This document shows positions 9,955-18,880 of a DNA stretch of 64,000 bases, piece after piece. The first letter of the stretch is position 1, and each line of letters opens with the position of its first letter. The stretch is from Bailinhaonella thermotolerans (GTDB lineage Bacteria; Actinomycetota; Actinomycetes; Streptosporangiales; Streptosporangiaceae). The notes beneath the pieces are model-generated. The model saw only the letters and a list, made by a program, of their open reading frames with translations. It ran no database searches and was not told the DNA's origin. Position numbers and translations under genes: made by a program. Location of the stretch: NCBI RefSeq assembly GCF_003594875.1, contig NZ_QZEY01000023.1, positions 1-64,000 of the forward strand. The letters are read 5' to 3'.

Positions 9955-10689
9955 TCAGGAGAACGGGCCCGTCCGCACCAGCTTCGCGGCGACCACCGGG
10001 TCCGTCGGGCCCTCGCCGTACGACGGGCAGAGGGCGGCCAGGGGGCAGGCGCCGCAGGCCGGCTTGCGGGCGATGCAGATGCGGCGGCCGTGCCAGATCA
10101 CGCGGTGCGAGAAGACGGTCCACTCGCTCTTGGGGATCAGCTCGCCCACGGCGTGCTCGATCTTGACCGGGTCGGTCTCGTCGGTCCACCGGAACCGCCG
10201 CACGAGCCGCTGGAAGTGCGTGTCCACCGTCAGCCCCGGCACTCCGAACGCGTTCCCGAGCACGACGTTCGCGGTCTTGCGGCCCACTCCCGGCAGGGTC
10301 ACGAGGTCCTTGAGCCGGCGCGGGACCTCGCCGCCGAAGTCGTCGCAGACGGACTGCGCCATGCCGATGATGCTGTTGGCCTTGGCCCGGAAGAACCCGG
10401 TCGAGCGGATGATGTCCTCCAGCTCGGCCCGGTCGGCGGAGGCGTAGTCGGCGGCGCTACGGTACTTGGCGAACAAGGTCGGAGTAACCATGTTCACTCT
10501 TTTGTCCGTACATTGTGCGGAGAGGATGGTCGCCACCAGCAGTTCCAGCGGGTTGGCGAAGTCGAGTTCGCAGTGGGCGTCGGGGTAGGTCTCCGCGAGG
10601 ATCCGGTTCATTCGCCGGGCCCGGCGCACCAGCGCGAGCCGGGACTCCTCGCCATCGCGGACGCGGGACATCGTGGGTTTGCCGGGCAC
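9955..10689 (-). CDS. nth: Endonuclease III (DNA glycosylase/AP lyase)
   Basis: 244 residues. The helix-hairpin-helix motif [14 protein letters not shown] holds the catalytic Lys, and VDTHFQRL holds the catalytic Asp. The C-terminus has the 4Fe-4S ligand pattern C-x6-C-x2-C-x5-C ([17 protein letters not shown]). It removes oxidised pyrimidines in base excision repair. The start is GTG at 10689 or ATG at 10671. Neither has a good ribosome site, so the message may be leaderless. It is divergent from crp, as Rv3674c is from the Crp gene in Mycobacterium. Confidence 0.96.
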   Translation of the reverse strand: MPGKPTMSRVRDGEESRLALVRRARRMNRILAETYPDAHCELDFANPLELLVATILSAQCTDKRVNMVTPTLFAKYRSAADYASADRAELEDIIRSTGFFRAKANSIIGMAQSVCDDFGGEVPRRLKDLVTLPGVGRKTANVVLGNAFGVPGLTVDTHFQRLVRRFRWTDETDPVKIEHAVGELIPKSEWTVFSHRVIWHGRRICIARKPACGACPLAALCPSYGEGPTDPVVAAKLVRTGPFS

Positions 10690-10707
10690 ACGGACAGCCT
10701 ACGTGTG

Positions 10708-10732
10708 CCTCACGCGGTGAGGTGCGTCACAC
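10708..10732. promoter_or_regulatory. Crp box in the nth/crp divergent promoter
   Basis: GTGAGGTGCGTCAC at 10717-10730 matches the Crp consensus GTGA-N6-TCAC exactly. It overlaps the inverted repeat CCTCAC-gcg-GTGAGG at 10708-10722. It lies about 55 bp before the crp start, suggesting autoregulation. Confidence 0.65.
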
Positions 10733-10783
10733 TGGTGGGACGTGGACGCACGAGAACAGGTCCACGGTGAGCAAGGAGGCAGT

Positions 10784-11464
10784 GTGGACACCGACGACGT
10801 GCTAGGCAAGGCCCCGCTCTTCGCGGCGCTCGACCGCGAGAGCGCAGCGGCGTTGCGCGCGGGCGTCAGCGAGATGAACCTGCCGAAGGGGCGCACGCTC
10901 TTCCGGGAGGGCGACAGCGGCGACCGGCTCTACGTCGTCCTCGAGGGCAAGATCAAGCTGGTCCGCACGTCCGTCGACGGCCGCGAGAACCTGCTGAGCG
11001 TGCTCGGCCCGGGCGAGATGTTCGGCGAGCTCTCACTCTTCGACCCCCGCCCGCGTACGGCGACCGCGGTGGCCCTCACCGACGTACGGCTCGCCGGGCT
11101 CGGCCACGACGACCTGCGCCCCTGGCTCACCGGCCGTCCCGAGGTGGCCCTGCACCTGCTGCGCGCGCTGGCCCAGCGGCTCCGCCGCACCAACGACGTG
11201 ATGGCCGACCTGGTGTTCACCGACGTGCCCGGCCGCGTCGCCAAGGCCCTGCTCGACCTGGCCGAGCGGTTCGGCCGCCAGTCCGAGAGCGGCCTTCTGG
11301 TGCACCACGACCTCACCCAGGAGGAACTGGCCCAGCTCGTCGGCGCCTCCCGCGAGACCGTCAACAAGGCCCTGGCCGACTTCGCCCAGCGCGGCTGGCT
11401 GCGCATCGAGGCCAAGGCCGTGGTCATCCTCGACGTCGAGCGCCTCTACAACCGCTCCCGCTGA
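10784..11464 (+). CDS. crp: Crp/Fnr-family transcription regulator
   Basis: 226 residues. The N-terminal cyclic-nucleotide-binding fold includes the phosphate-binding cassette GEMFGELSLFDPRPRTATAVAL, with the Glu and Arg that contact cAMP. The C-terminal winged helix holds TQEELAQLVGASRETVNKAL. It is a global regulator like mycobacterial Crp (Rv3676) and Streptomyces Crp. The GTG at 10784 follows AAGGAGG with ideal spacing, so the longer upstream frame is discarded. A consensus Crp box lies in its promoter, and Crp-like repeats precede acs in the same block. Confidence 0.95.
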   Translation: MDTDDVLGKAPLFAALDRESAAALRAGVSEMNLPKGRTLFREGDSGDRLYVVLEGKIKLVRTSVDGRENLLSVLGPGEMFGELSLFDPRPRTATAVALTDVRLAGLGHDDLRPWLTGRPEVALHLLRALAQRLRRTNDVMADLVFTDVPGRVAKALLDLAERFGRQSESGLLVHHDLTQEELAQLVGASRETVNKALADFAQRGWLRIEAKAVVILDVERLYNRSR

Positions 11465-11473
11465 CCGGGCGGC

Positions 11474-12244
11474 TCACGCGCCGAGAAGGCCGAGGTAGTC
11501 GAGCTGGGCCCGCACGGACATCTCGGCCGCGGGCCACAGGCCGCGGTCCACGTCCGCGTACACCACCGCCACGACCTCGGCCGGGGTGCGGGCCCCGGCG
11601 GCCCACGCCGCCTCGATCTGGTCCAGGCGCCGGCGGCGGTGCGCGATGTACTCCTCGACCTTGCCCGCCGGGTCGCCGAGGAGCGGGCCGTGGCCGGGGA
11701 GCAGGACGCTCAGCTCGCCCACCAGGTCCCGCAGCCGGTCCAGCGTGCGCAGGTAGTCGCCCAGGTCGCCGTCGGGGGCGATCACGGTGGTGCCGCGGCC
11801 GAGCACCGTGTCCCCGGTGAGCAGCGCGCGGTCCCCGGGGATCCAGAAGCACAGCGAGTCGAACGAGTGCCCGGGCGTGCCGACGATCCGCACCTCCAGC
11901 CCCTCGCACGTGACCACGTCGCCGTCCGAGAGTCCCTCGCCGCCCAGCCGGAACCGCGGGTCGAGCGCCCGCACCGGCGCCCCGGTCATCTCGGCGAACC
12001 GCCGCGCGCCCCCGGTGTGGTCCGGGTGCCCGTGCGTGAGCAGCACCGCCGCCACGCGGGCGCCGTTCGCCTGGTCGGCCACCCGCCGCAGGTGCGCCTC
12101 GTCGTCCGGCCCCGGGTCCACCACGAGCACGGCGTCCGCGCCCGGCTCGGCCAGGATCCAGGTGTTCGTGCCGTCCAGGGTCATCGCCGAGGGGTTGGGG
12201 GCCAGCAGGCAGCGCGCGCGAGCCGTACCGGATCCGTCGATCAT
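11474..12244 (-). CDS. Metallo-beta-lactamase-fold hydrolase
   Basis: 256 residues. The metal motif THGHPDHTGG (HxHxDH) is near residue 74, a further His is in GTPGHSFDS, the Asp is in LLTGDTVLG and a His is in LLPGHGP. This is a glyoxalase II-like or RNase Z-like single-domain hydrolase of unknown substrate. Its C-terminal helical region (EEYIAHRRRRLDQIE) is the LACTB2-like tail. The ATG at 12242-12244 overlaps the stop of the upstream Nudix gene by one base, so the two are translationally coupled. It corresponds in place to Rv3677c. Confidence 0.9.
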   Translation of the reverse strand: MIDGSGTARARCLLAPNPSAMTLDGTNTWILAEPGADAVLVVDPGPDDEAHLRRVADQANGARVAAVLLTHGHPDHTGGARRFAEMTGAPVRALDPRFRLGGEGLSDGDVVTCEGLEVRIVGTPGHSFDSLCFWIPGDRALLTGDTVLGRGTTVIAPDGDLGDYLRTLDRLRDLVGELSVLLPGHGPLLGDPAGKVEEYIAHRRRRLDQIEAAWAAGARTPAEVVAVVYADVDRGLWPAAEMSVRAQLDYLGLLGA

Positions 12245-13089
12245 CACAGCATCTTCCCAGGGAGCCCGTACGTGGTCTCGGGCAGCACCAGGTGGATCTC
12301 CTCGCCCACCTCCGCGATGCGCGGCATGTACGGCACGATGCGCCGTTCGGCGGCGAGCGCGTCCTCGGTGGTCGCGAACTCCGCCAGCTCGGTCAGCGCG
12401 GTGTACGTCGGCGGGAGCATGAACATCTCTCCCCGCTGACCGGCCGCGACGCCCTCGGCGGGCAGGACCCAGGCGACGCGGTCCGCCTCGCCGCCGACGT
12501 CGCGCGTGCGCTGGCCGGGCGGGAGGGCGGCGGCGAAGAAGCGGGTGTCGTAGCGCTTGCTCTCCACCTCCGGCGTGATCCAGTGGGCCCACGGCCGCAT
12601 CAGGTCCGACCGCAGCACCAGCCCGCGCTTGTCCAGGAAGTCGGCGAACGCCAGCGACCGGCCGATCAGCGCCTCCCGGTCGGCCTCCCAGTCGTCCCCG
12701 GTCGTGTCCTCGACCACGGAGTCCTCGGACGGCCCGGCGAGCAGCACCCCCGACTCCTCGAACGTCTCGCGTACGGCGGCGCAGACGAGCGCCCGCGCGA
12801 TCGCCTCCTCGGCCCCCAGCAGCTCGCCCCACTCGCGCGGCGACGGCCCGGCCCAGGCCACGGCGTGGTCGGCGTCGCGGGGGTCCACCGACCCGCCGGG
12901 GAACACGTAGGCCCCGGCCGCGAAGGCCATGGTGGACTGCCGCCGCAGCATGTAGACGCGGAGCCCCTGGGAGGAGTCCCGCAGCAGCATCACGGTCGCC
13001 GCGTCGCGCGCCGGGACCGGCCGCACCCGCCCGGCCAGGATGTCCCTGGCGCGTTCCCCCATCTCCCCCGGTAGAGCGATGCCCGCCAC
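12244..13089 (-). CDS. Nudix hydrolase (long form)
   Basis: 281 residues. YVFPGGSVDPRD and, after an insertion, AAVRETFEESGVLL form a Nudix box with an unusually long gap between the GG and REx2EE parts, as in NUDT19-like proteins. The substrate is not predictable. The GTG at 13089 follows GGGAGGGG and gives a family-like N-terminus (GIALPGEMGERAR). Frames further upstream are low complexity. It is the first gene of a two-gene operon with the metallo-hydrolase. Confidence 0.85.
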   Translation of the reverse strand: MAGIALPGEMGERARDILAGRVRPVPARDAATVMLLRDSSQGLRVYMLRRQSTMAFAAGAYVFPGGSVDPRDADHAVAWAGPSPREWGELLGAEEAIARALVCAAVRETFEESGVLLAGPSEDSVVEDTTGDDWEADREALIGRSLAFADFLDKRGLVLRSDLMRPWAHWITPEVESKRYDTRFFAAALPPGQRTRDVGGEADRVAWVLPAEGVAAGQRGEMFMLPPTYTALTELAEFATTEDALAAERRIVPYMPRIAEVGEEIHLVLPETTYGLPGKML

Positions 13090-13473
13090 AAGCCCCTCCC
13101 ACGGTCCCCGAACATCATTCGGCTCCGCCCATGGTGGCCCATCGCGCCCTCGCCCCGCCACAACCGCCGCGCTCCCCGCGCGGGGCCGTCCGGGCCGGCC
13201 GCGCACGCGCGCGCCCGGCCCGGCCCCCTGGAGCGCCGGCCGGCCTGATCGGCGCTCCCTCTCGCCGATTCCCCTCCCGGCCGGCCCGTCCAGGCCCCTG
13301 CCTCCGGTCGGCCCGTCCAGGCCCCGCAGGTGCCGATGAGCCCGTCGGCCCCTTGTCGCACGCGCGGAAGTGCACCTCGGGGTAGAGCTCGCCGAACGTG
13401 TCGCCGGTGAGGGCGGAGGAGTGGTTCGGCTCGGCAGCCGCAGAGTAGGTGGCTCCGGTCCCCCGCCAGGTGA
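13090..13473. other. 384-bp spacer with a possible gene remnant
   Basis: On the minus strand 13340-13478 encodes MITWRGTGATYSAAAEPNHS followed by a patch ending PEVHFRACDKGP, which resembles the end of a small secreted protein. Downstream the frame runs into arginine-rich noise. There is no signal peptide or ribosome site. I treat it as a possible remnant only. Confidence 0.3.
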
Positions 13474-14478
13474 TCATTCGTGCCCGGGGATGTGGAAATC
13501 CGCGCACTGTTCGCCCCGGGCGCAGGCGCGGCGGTACTCTCCGGGCGGCAGCCCGTAGGCGGATCGGAACAGCCGGCTGAAGGCGGCGCGGTCGGTCAAT
13601 CCCCAGCGCGCGGCGATGGCGGCCAGCGAGTGGTGGCTCATCCGCGGATCCGCCAGGTCTCGGCGGCAGCGCTCCAGCCGCGACCGCCGGATCAGGGCCG
13701 CCACCGAGGGCCCGCCCCGCTCCTGGAACAGCCGGTGCAGGTAGCGGAGGCTGATGTGGTGCGCGGCGGCCACGACGGCCGGGGTCAGCTCCGGGTCGCC
13801 CAGCCGCCGCTCGATGAAGTCGTCGATGCGCCGCAGCAGGACCCGCCGAGCGGTCTCTGGCGTGAGCGCGTCGGCCTGGTCCATCTGGTACGCGAGGGTC
13901 GCCGCCACGAGGTCGAGGCTCATGCGGGCGACGGTCTGCTCCTCCGCCTCCGTGTAGTCCGGCGCGTCCCGGATCACCCGGGACAGGTGGGCGGCCAGCA
14001 GTCCGCCCACGCCGCAGCGGGCGTCGAGCGTCACCCCCGCCAGTTCGGGTACGAAGTCGCGCGGGAGCCCGGGCCAGGCCCGCGGGAACTGCAGGACGAG
14101 CGAGCGGCCCGGGCCGCCCTCGCGCCAGGCCCGGATCGGGCGGGAGGAGTCGTAGAAGCACATCTCCCCCACCTCGTGCACCGAGGAGCGGTCTCCGTAG
14201 GAGAGGCCGCCGCGGCCCGCGAGGCTGAGGCTGAGCACGCACAGCCCGGCGTCGGTCCGCCGCACCATCCGCTCGGTCCTGATCACCTCCAGCGGGTCGT
14301 GGACGACCAGGGAGATCAGGACCTCGCCGAGGAGCAGGATGCGCATCGCGCCCCGGAAGTCCTCCTGCCGGTCGCTGCGGAGCAGCGCGGGCACGTACGA
14401 CCCGTTCGCGAGCTCCTGCCAGTAGGGGAACCGGTCCCTCTGCGGCAGGTCATGGGTGCGGTAGGTCACCAGTCCCAT
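13474..14478 (-). CDS. AraC-family transcription regulator
   Basis: 334 residues. The N-terminal 200 residues form an AraC-binding-like domain (FPYWQELANGSYVP start typical of the type that senses small molecules). The C-terminal AraC/XylS double helix-turn-helix contains SLRYLHRLFQERG and GLTDRAAFSRLFRSAYGLPPGEYRR. The ligand and targets are unknown. It has no mycobacterial counterpart in this otherwise syntenic block, so it is probably a lineage-specific insertion. It is transcribed alone. The ATG at 14478 fits the family start. Confidence 0.9.
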   Translation of the reverse strand: MGLVTYRTHDLPQRDRFPYWQELANGSYVPALLRSDRQEDFRGAMRILLLGEVLISLVVHDPLEVIRTERMVRRTDAGLCVLSLSLAGRGGLSYGDRSSVHEVGEMCFYDSSRPIRAWREGGPGRSLVLQFPRAWPGLPRDFVPELAGVTLDARCGVGGLLAAHLSRVIRDAPDYTEAEEQTVARMSLDLVAATLAYQMDQADALTPETARRVLLRRIDDFIERRLGDPELTPAVVAAAHHISLRYLHRLFQERGGPSVAALIRRSRLERCRRDLADPRMSHHSLAAIAARWGLTDRAAFSRLFRSAYGLPPGEYRRACARGEQCADFHIPGHE

Positions 14479-14927
14479 CGGATCCTCCTCGCATCGCCCG
14501 CGGGCCCGGGATGCCGGGCGCCGGGGCGTCTTTCGCCACTACGGGCTCACTATGGGACCGGGCCGTACGGCGACGCCATGGCCGGCGTGAGACGGCGCGA
14601 GGCGGCGGAAGACGACGGCCGGCCACATGGCCGCCGACAAGCGGCCGAAAGCCGGCTGAGAGGCGGCTGGGGAGCCGCCAAGAAACCGCCAAGAAACAGC
14701 TAAGGAACTGCCGGGGAACAGCTAGGGAACGGCTGGATGGAGCCTGGGAGGCCGCCGGAAAGACGAAACCGCCTGATCGGCGCGAGAGCGGAGAGCACGA
14801 GGCCGGCTCTCGCGGCGATCATGCGGCTTCGGAGCGCCCGGGGCGCGAGCCGTACGAGCGTCCGGGTGCCAGGTGTCCGGGTGTCCGGGAGTCCCGGAGT
14901 CCGGGTGCCGGGTGCCGGGGGTCCGGG
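14479..14927. other. 449-bp gene-free spacer with short degenerate repeats
   Basis: Two repetitive patches are visible. One is a run of related gccgccaagaaac / cagctagggaac units at about 14670-14730. The other is a run of short ccgggtg / ccgggag units at about 14870-14930. One GCCGTACGGC palindrome lies at 14562. No gene is supported. Confidence 0.5.
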
Positions 14928-15386
14928 TCAGGCCACCTCGGCGATGAGCTCGACCTCGACCGGCGCGTCCTTGGGCAGCACCGCGACGCCGACCGCGCTG
15001 CGCGCGTGCTTGCCCGCCTCGCCGAAGACCTTGCCGAGCAGTTCGCTGGCGCCGTTCAGCACCGCCGGGTGGTCGGTGAAGCCGGGCGCGCTGGCGACGT
15101 AACCCACCACCTTGACGATCCGTACGACCCGCCCCAGATCGCCCACCACGGACTTCACGGCCGCGAGCGCGTTGAGGGCGCACACCTCGGCCAGCTCGGC
15201 GGCCCGCGCCGGGTCCACCTCCGCGCCGACCTTGCCGGTGGCGATCAGCTCGCCCTTCACCAGCGGGATCTGCCCGGCCGTGTAGACGTAGGACCCGGTC
15301 TGCACGGCCGGCACGTACGCCGCGAGCGGCGCGGCGACCTCGGGCAGGCTCAGCCCGATCGAGGCCAGGGCCTCCTCAGGGGTCAT
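14928..15386 (-). CDS. ridA: RidA family protein
   Basis: 152 residues with the RidA/YjgF fold: VYTAGQIPLVKGELIATGKVG, LNALAAVKSVVGDL and a C-terminal VAVLPKDAPVEVELIAEVA in place of the archetypal arginine-containing VAALP motif. RidA enzymes deaminate reactive enamines and imines made by PLP enzymes. The archetypal catalytic Arg is not evident, so this belongs to an Rid subgroup of uncertain activity. The ATG at 15386 overlaps the DUF4177 stop (ATGA), giving a two-gene operon as in Mycobacterium (Rv3678A-Rv3678c). Confidence 0.85.
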   Translation of the reverse strand: MTPEEALASIGLSLPEVAAPLAAYVPAVQTGSYVYTAGQIPLVKGELIATGKVGAEVDPARAAELAEVCALNALAAVKSVVGDLGRVVRIVKVVGYVASAPGFTDHPAVLNGASELLGKVFGEAGKHARSAVGVAVLPKDAPVEVELIAEVA

Positions 15387-15538
15387 GCCTTCTCCCGCTT
15401 CATGTAGGCCACGAGCTGCTCGGGGTTCGGGCCGGGGATGACCGAGACGAGCTCCCAGCCGTCGTCGCCCCAGTTGTCGAGGATCTGCTTGGTCGCGTGC
15501 GTCAGCAGCGGCACGGTCGCGTATTCCCACTTCTTCAT
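15383..15538 (-). CDS. DUF4177 small protein
   Basis: 51 residues starting MKKWEYATVPLLTHATKQIL and containing the family hallmark WGDDGWELVSVIPG. The function is unknown. It is coupled to ridA by a 4-bp overlap. The ATG at 15536-15538 is preferred over an upstream in-frame codon because all family members begin with the KWEY segment. Confidence 0.9.
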   Translation of the reverse strand: MKKWEYATVPLLTHATKQILDNWGDDGWELVSVIPGPNPEQLVAYMKREKA

Positions 15539-15989
15539 GGGCAGCACATTAGTGTGCCCCCGCCCGCCCGGCGGCACGCGCACCGCGCCCCGCGCGAGCC
15601 CCGCTCACGCCGTACGGCGTCCCGCCCGCCCCCGATTCCGGGCGGAAAGGGAGAATGACACGGCCCGGTGCGGGGATGCCCATTGTGACTCTTCACCTAT
15701 TGACATTCGGCGTACGGCGGGCGGGCGGGAGGAGACATGCCGGGAGGGTGCGCCCGACCCGGAATCCGGCCCGGCCGGAACCCCGCGCGCCCACCGCGCC
15801 GCCGTACCCCCGGAACCCCGGCGGCATGGGCCGTCAGCAGGAAGAACGGCGTCGCCCGGCAGGCCGCCGCCGGGGTCCTGCGGCCTCTCCGGACCGCCCC
15901 GCCGGCGCGAAATGCGACGGCCGGTCCGAAGATCCGTAAAGGGGTTCCCGCGAATAAGTGAGAAGTGACCGGAGGGTAGCCTTCGAACC
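15539..15989. other. 451-bp divergent promoter region
   Basis: This separates the DUF4177-ridA operon from the arsA pair. A TTGACA hexamer lies at 15700-15705 on the plus strand, but no good -10 element follows at 17 bp. The sequence includes an AT-richer stretch around 15680-15710. No gene is seen. Confidence 0.45.
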
Positions 15990-16985
15990 GTGAGCGCTCG
16001 GGACACAGATTGGGACGGCGTCCGGCTGCACGTGGTCACCGGAAAGGGCGGCACGGGCAAGACGACGGTCGCCGCCGCACTGGCACTGGCTCTGGCCTCG
16101 GGAGGGAAAAAGGTCCTTCTCGTGGAGGTCGAGGGACGGCAGGGCATCGCCCAGCTCTTCGACCGGCCGCCCCTGCCGTACGAGGAGAAGAAGATCGCGG
16201 TGGCGCCGGGCGGCGGTGACGTCCACGCCCTCGCCATCGACCCCGAGGAGGCCATGCTCGAATACCTCGAGATGTTCTACGGCCTGCGCCGGGCGGGCAA
16301 GGCGCTGACCAAGATGGGCGTCATCGACTTCATCACCACCATCGCCCCCGGGCTGCGCGACGTGCTGCTCACGGGCAAGACGACCGAGTCCGTGCGCCGC
16401 AAGGACCCCTCCGGCAGGCGGGTGTACGACGCCGTGGTGCTGGACGCGCCGCCGACCGGCCGGGTGGTGCGCTTCCTGAACGTCACGACCGAGGTGGCCG
16501 ACCTGGCCCGGGTCGGCCCGATCCGGACGCACGCGGACATGGTGCGCGGCGTGGTGGCCTCGCCGGAGACGGCCGTGCACTTCGTGACGCTGCTGGAGGA
16601 GATGCCGGTCCAGGAGACCCTGGACGGCATCGCCGACCTGCGCGCCGAGGGGCTGCCGCCGGGCGGGGTCTTCATCAACATGGTCCGGCCGGAGATCCTG
16701 CCCGAGGAGACGCTGGAGGCCGCCGGCGAGGACCGGCTCGACCTCGACGAGCTGATCGTGGGCCTGAAGGCGGCCGGGCTCACCGACGACGCCGAGGAGA
16801 CCGCGCGGGCGCTGGCCGCCGAGGTGGCCGAGCACGCCCACCGCACGCGGCTCGAACGCCGGGAGCGGCAGACGCTGGCCAAGGCCGACCGGCCGAGGTA
16901 CGAACTGCCGCTGCTGGCCGACGGCGTGGACCTCGCGGGCCTGTACGAGCTGGCCGACACGATCAAGGCTCAGGGAGCGGCATGA
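15990..16985 (+). CDS. ArsA/Get3-type ATPase, first of pair
   Basis: 331 residues. The deviant Walker A motif GKGGTGKTT is at residue 18 and DAPPTGRVVRF (switch II) is near 150. Bacterial members of this family are SIMIBI ATPases often called anion transporters without proof. The mycobacterial pair Rv3679-Rv3680 forms a heteromeric, Get3-like ATPase. The GTG start at 15990 fits the family. Its stop overlaps the next ATG (ATGA), implying stoichiometric expression. There are no membrane helices and no arsenic genes nearby, so arsenite export is unlikely. Confidence 0.9.
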   Translation: MSARDTDWDGVRLHVVTGKGGTGKTTVAAALALALASGGKKVLLVEVEGRQGIAQLFDRPPLPYEEKKIAVAPGGGDVHALAIDPEEAMLEYLEMFYGLRRAGKALTKMGVIDFITTIAPGLRDVLLTGKTTESVRRKDPSGRRVYDAVVLDAPPTGRVVRFLNVTTEVADLARVGPIRTHADMVRGVVASPETAVHFVTLLEEMPVQETLDGIADLRAEGLPPGGVFINMVRPEILPEETLEAAGEDRLDLDELIVGLKAAGLTDDAEETARALAAEVAEHAHRTRLERRERQTLAKADRPRYELPLLADGVDLAGLYELADTIKAQGAA

Positions 16986-18106
16986 AGACGGCACCGGCCC
17001 TCGACGTAGACGGGCTGCTGGGCGACCCCCGGATGCGCATCATCGTGTGCTGCGGCTCCGGCGGGGTCGGCAAGACCACGACGGCCGCGGCCCTCGGGCT
17101 GCGCGCGGCCGAGCTGGGCCGGAACGTGGTCGTGCTCACCGTGGACCCGGCCCGGCGGCTGGCGCAGTCCATGGGGCTGTCGGAGCTGGACAACACGCCG
17201 CGGCCGGTGGTCGAGTACGACAACGGCGGCTCGCTGCACGCCATGATGCTCGACATGAAGCGCACCTTCGATGAGATCATCGAGGCGCACGCCGACCCGG
17301 ACAGGGCCCGCCAGATCCTGACGAACCCCTTCTACCAGTCGCTGTCGTCGAGCTTCGCGGGCACGCAGGAGTACATGGCGATGGAGAAGCTCGGCCAGCT
17401 CGGGCGCTCCGACGAGTGGGACCTGATCGTCGTGGACACCCCGCCCAGCCGCTCCGCGCTCGACTTCCTCGACGCCCCCGAACGGCTCGGCCGCTTCCTC
17501 GACGGCCGCGTGCTGCGGCTCCTCGTCGCCCCGGCCAAGGCCGGCGGGCGCGGCGCGTTCAAGCTGCTCAACGTGGGCATCGGCATGGTCACCAACATCG
17601 CCAACAAGGTGATCGGCGCGCAGGTGCTCAAGGACATCCAGACGTTCGTGTCGGCGTTCGACGCGATGTTCGGCGGGTTCCGCGAGCGGGCCGAGCAGAC
17701 CTACAAGCTGCTCCAGGCCCCGGGGACGGCGTTCCTCGTCGTCGCCGCGCCGGAGAAGGACGCGCTGCGCGAGGCGTCGTACTTCGTGGAGCGCCTCGCC
17801 GAGGAGCGCATGCCGCTGGCCGGCCTGGTGGTCAACCGGGTGCACCGCTCGCCCGCCGCCGATCTGTCGGGCGCGAGGAGCACGGCCGCGGCCGAGGACC
17901 TCGACCGGCGCGGCGGGCACGAGGTGGCGGCCGCCGTACTGCGGCTGCACGCCGATCGGATGCGCGTGGCGACCCGGGAACGGCGTGAGCAGGAGAGCTT
18001 CATGTCGGCGCATCCGACGGTGCCGGTGGCCGAGGTGCCGGCGATGCCCGGGGACGTCCACGACCTGGACGGCCTCCGCGAGATCGGCGAACGCCTGGCC
18101 TCCTGA
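16982..18106 (+). CDS. ArsA/Get3-type ATPase, second of pair
   Basis: 374 residues. GSGGVGKTT is the Walker A motif near residue 25, followed by VVLTVDPARRLAQSMGL (switch I type) and DTPPSRSALDFLDAP. Like its partner it is a SIMIBI ATPase expected to act as a heterodimer in the cytoplasm, perhaps in protein targeting or stress tolerance. The start overlaps the upstream stop by four bases. The C-terminus (EVPAMPGDVHDLDGLREIGERL) matches the family end. WhiB4/WblA converges from the other side. Confidence 0.9.
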   Translation: MKTAPALDVDGLLGDPRMRIIVCCGSGGVGKTTTAAALGLRAAELGRNVVVLTVDPARRLAQSMGLSELDNTPRPVVEYDNGGSLHAMMLDMKRTFDEIIEAHADPDRARQILTNPFYQSLSSSFAGTQEYMAMEKLGQLGRSDEWDLIVVDTPPSRSALDFLDAPERLGRFLDGRVLRLLVAPAKAGGRGAFKLLNVGIGMVTNIANKVIGAQVLKDIQTFVSAFDAMFGGFRERAEQTYKLLQAPGTAFLVVAAPEKDALREASYFVERLAEERMPLAGLVVNRVHRSPAADLSGARSTAAAEDLDRRGGHEVAAAVLRLHADRMRVATRERREQESFMSAHPTVPVAEVPAMPGDVHDLDGLREIGERLAS

Positions 18107-18311
18107 CCCCGGTTCGCCGGCGCCGGCTCGCGCGACGCCGGTCTCCTGACGTCCGCTTGTGTGACGGCGGCTCGCGTGATGCCGGCCCTGCCGGGCGCGG
18201 GGGGGCGGGACGGGACGCGGCTATCCCGTTCCGCCGTCCCGCGCTCGACGGGCAGGCGAAAGCCCCGCCGCGCGCTCGCCGTACACGACGAGCCGCGGCG
18301 GGGACCTGATC

Positions 18312-18608
18312 TCAGCCCGCGATCAACTCGTGGGCTCGCTCGTACTCTTCTTTCGCCGACTCCAGCAGCTCTCGCCAGGAGTCGACCTCCGGACGTCGCC
18401 GCAGGAGGGCGCGTCGTTCCCGCTCGGTCATCCCGCCCCAGACCCCGAACTCGATGCGATTGTCGAGCGCATCGGCGAGGCACTCGGTACGGACCGGGCA
18501 CCCGCGGCAGATGAGCTTCGCCCGGTTCTGTGCGGCGCCCTGCACGAACAGAGCGTCAGGATCCGCACTTCGACAGGCGGCGCGGGAGGTCCAATCCGTG
18601 ATCCACAT
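18312..18608 (-). CDS. whiB4: WhiB-family iron-sulfur regulator (WhiB4/WblA-like)
   Basis: 98 residues. Four cysteines (12, 34, 37, 43) give the C-x21-C-x2-C-x5-C cluster ligands, followed by the GVWGG turn near residue 56 and a basic RRALLRRRP DNA-contact segment. Wbl proteins carry an oxygen- and NO-sensitive 4Fe-4S cluster and work with the principal sigma factor. Location between the arsA pair and a class A penicillin-binding protein matches WhiB4 (Rv3681c), whose Streptomyces counterpart WblA controls differentiation. The subfamily name rests on synteny. Confidence 0.92.
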   Translation of the reverse strand: MWITDWTSRAACRSADPDALFVQGAAQNRAKLICRGCPVRTECLADALDNRIEFGVWGGMTERERRALLRRRPEVDSWRELLESAKEEYERAHELIAG

Positions 18609-18880
18609 TCGACCCCACTCCCCTTAGGTGGTCAGTCGTCTCCTCGGCCGACGGGCGCGGGCGTCAGGCCTCCGTATTCAGTTGCCGCGTGAGAGAACCT
18701 ACGCAAAGTGACGGTCGGGCTGACAGAACCCATTGGGCTCATTTACGGGATGGTCATGTCGGGCCATGTGGCCGAGATGGACTAGTCATCTCCGCGTGTG
18801 ATCACGCCCCCGCGGCCATACCGTTTGCGATCACTACGTGGCGTTTCGGGCGCATTGGCCCCCTCGTCCGTCGTAACCTG

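Noticed and set aside
13340-13478. Small secreted-protein-like reading frame (…PEVHFRACDKGP)
   Set aside because: No signal peptide, ribosome site or plausible C-terminus. Noted only as a possible remnant.
15990-18106. Arsenite resistance pump
   Set aside because: Two Get3-like ATPases occur without arsB, arsR or arsC, in the position of the mycobacterial Rv3679-Rv3680 pair.
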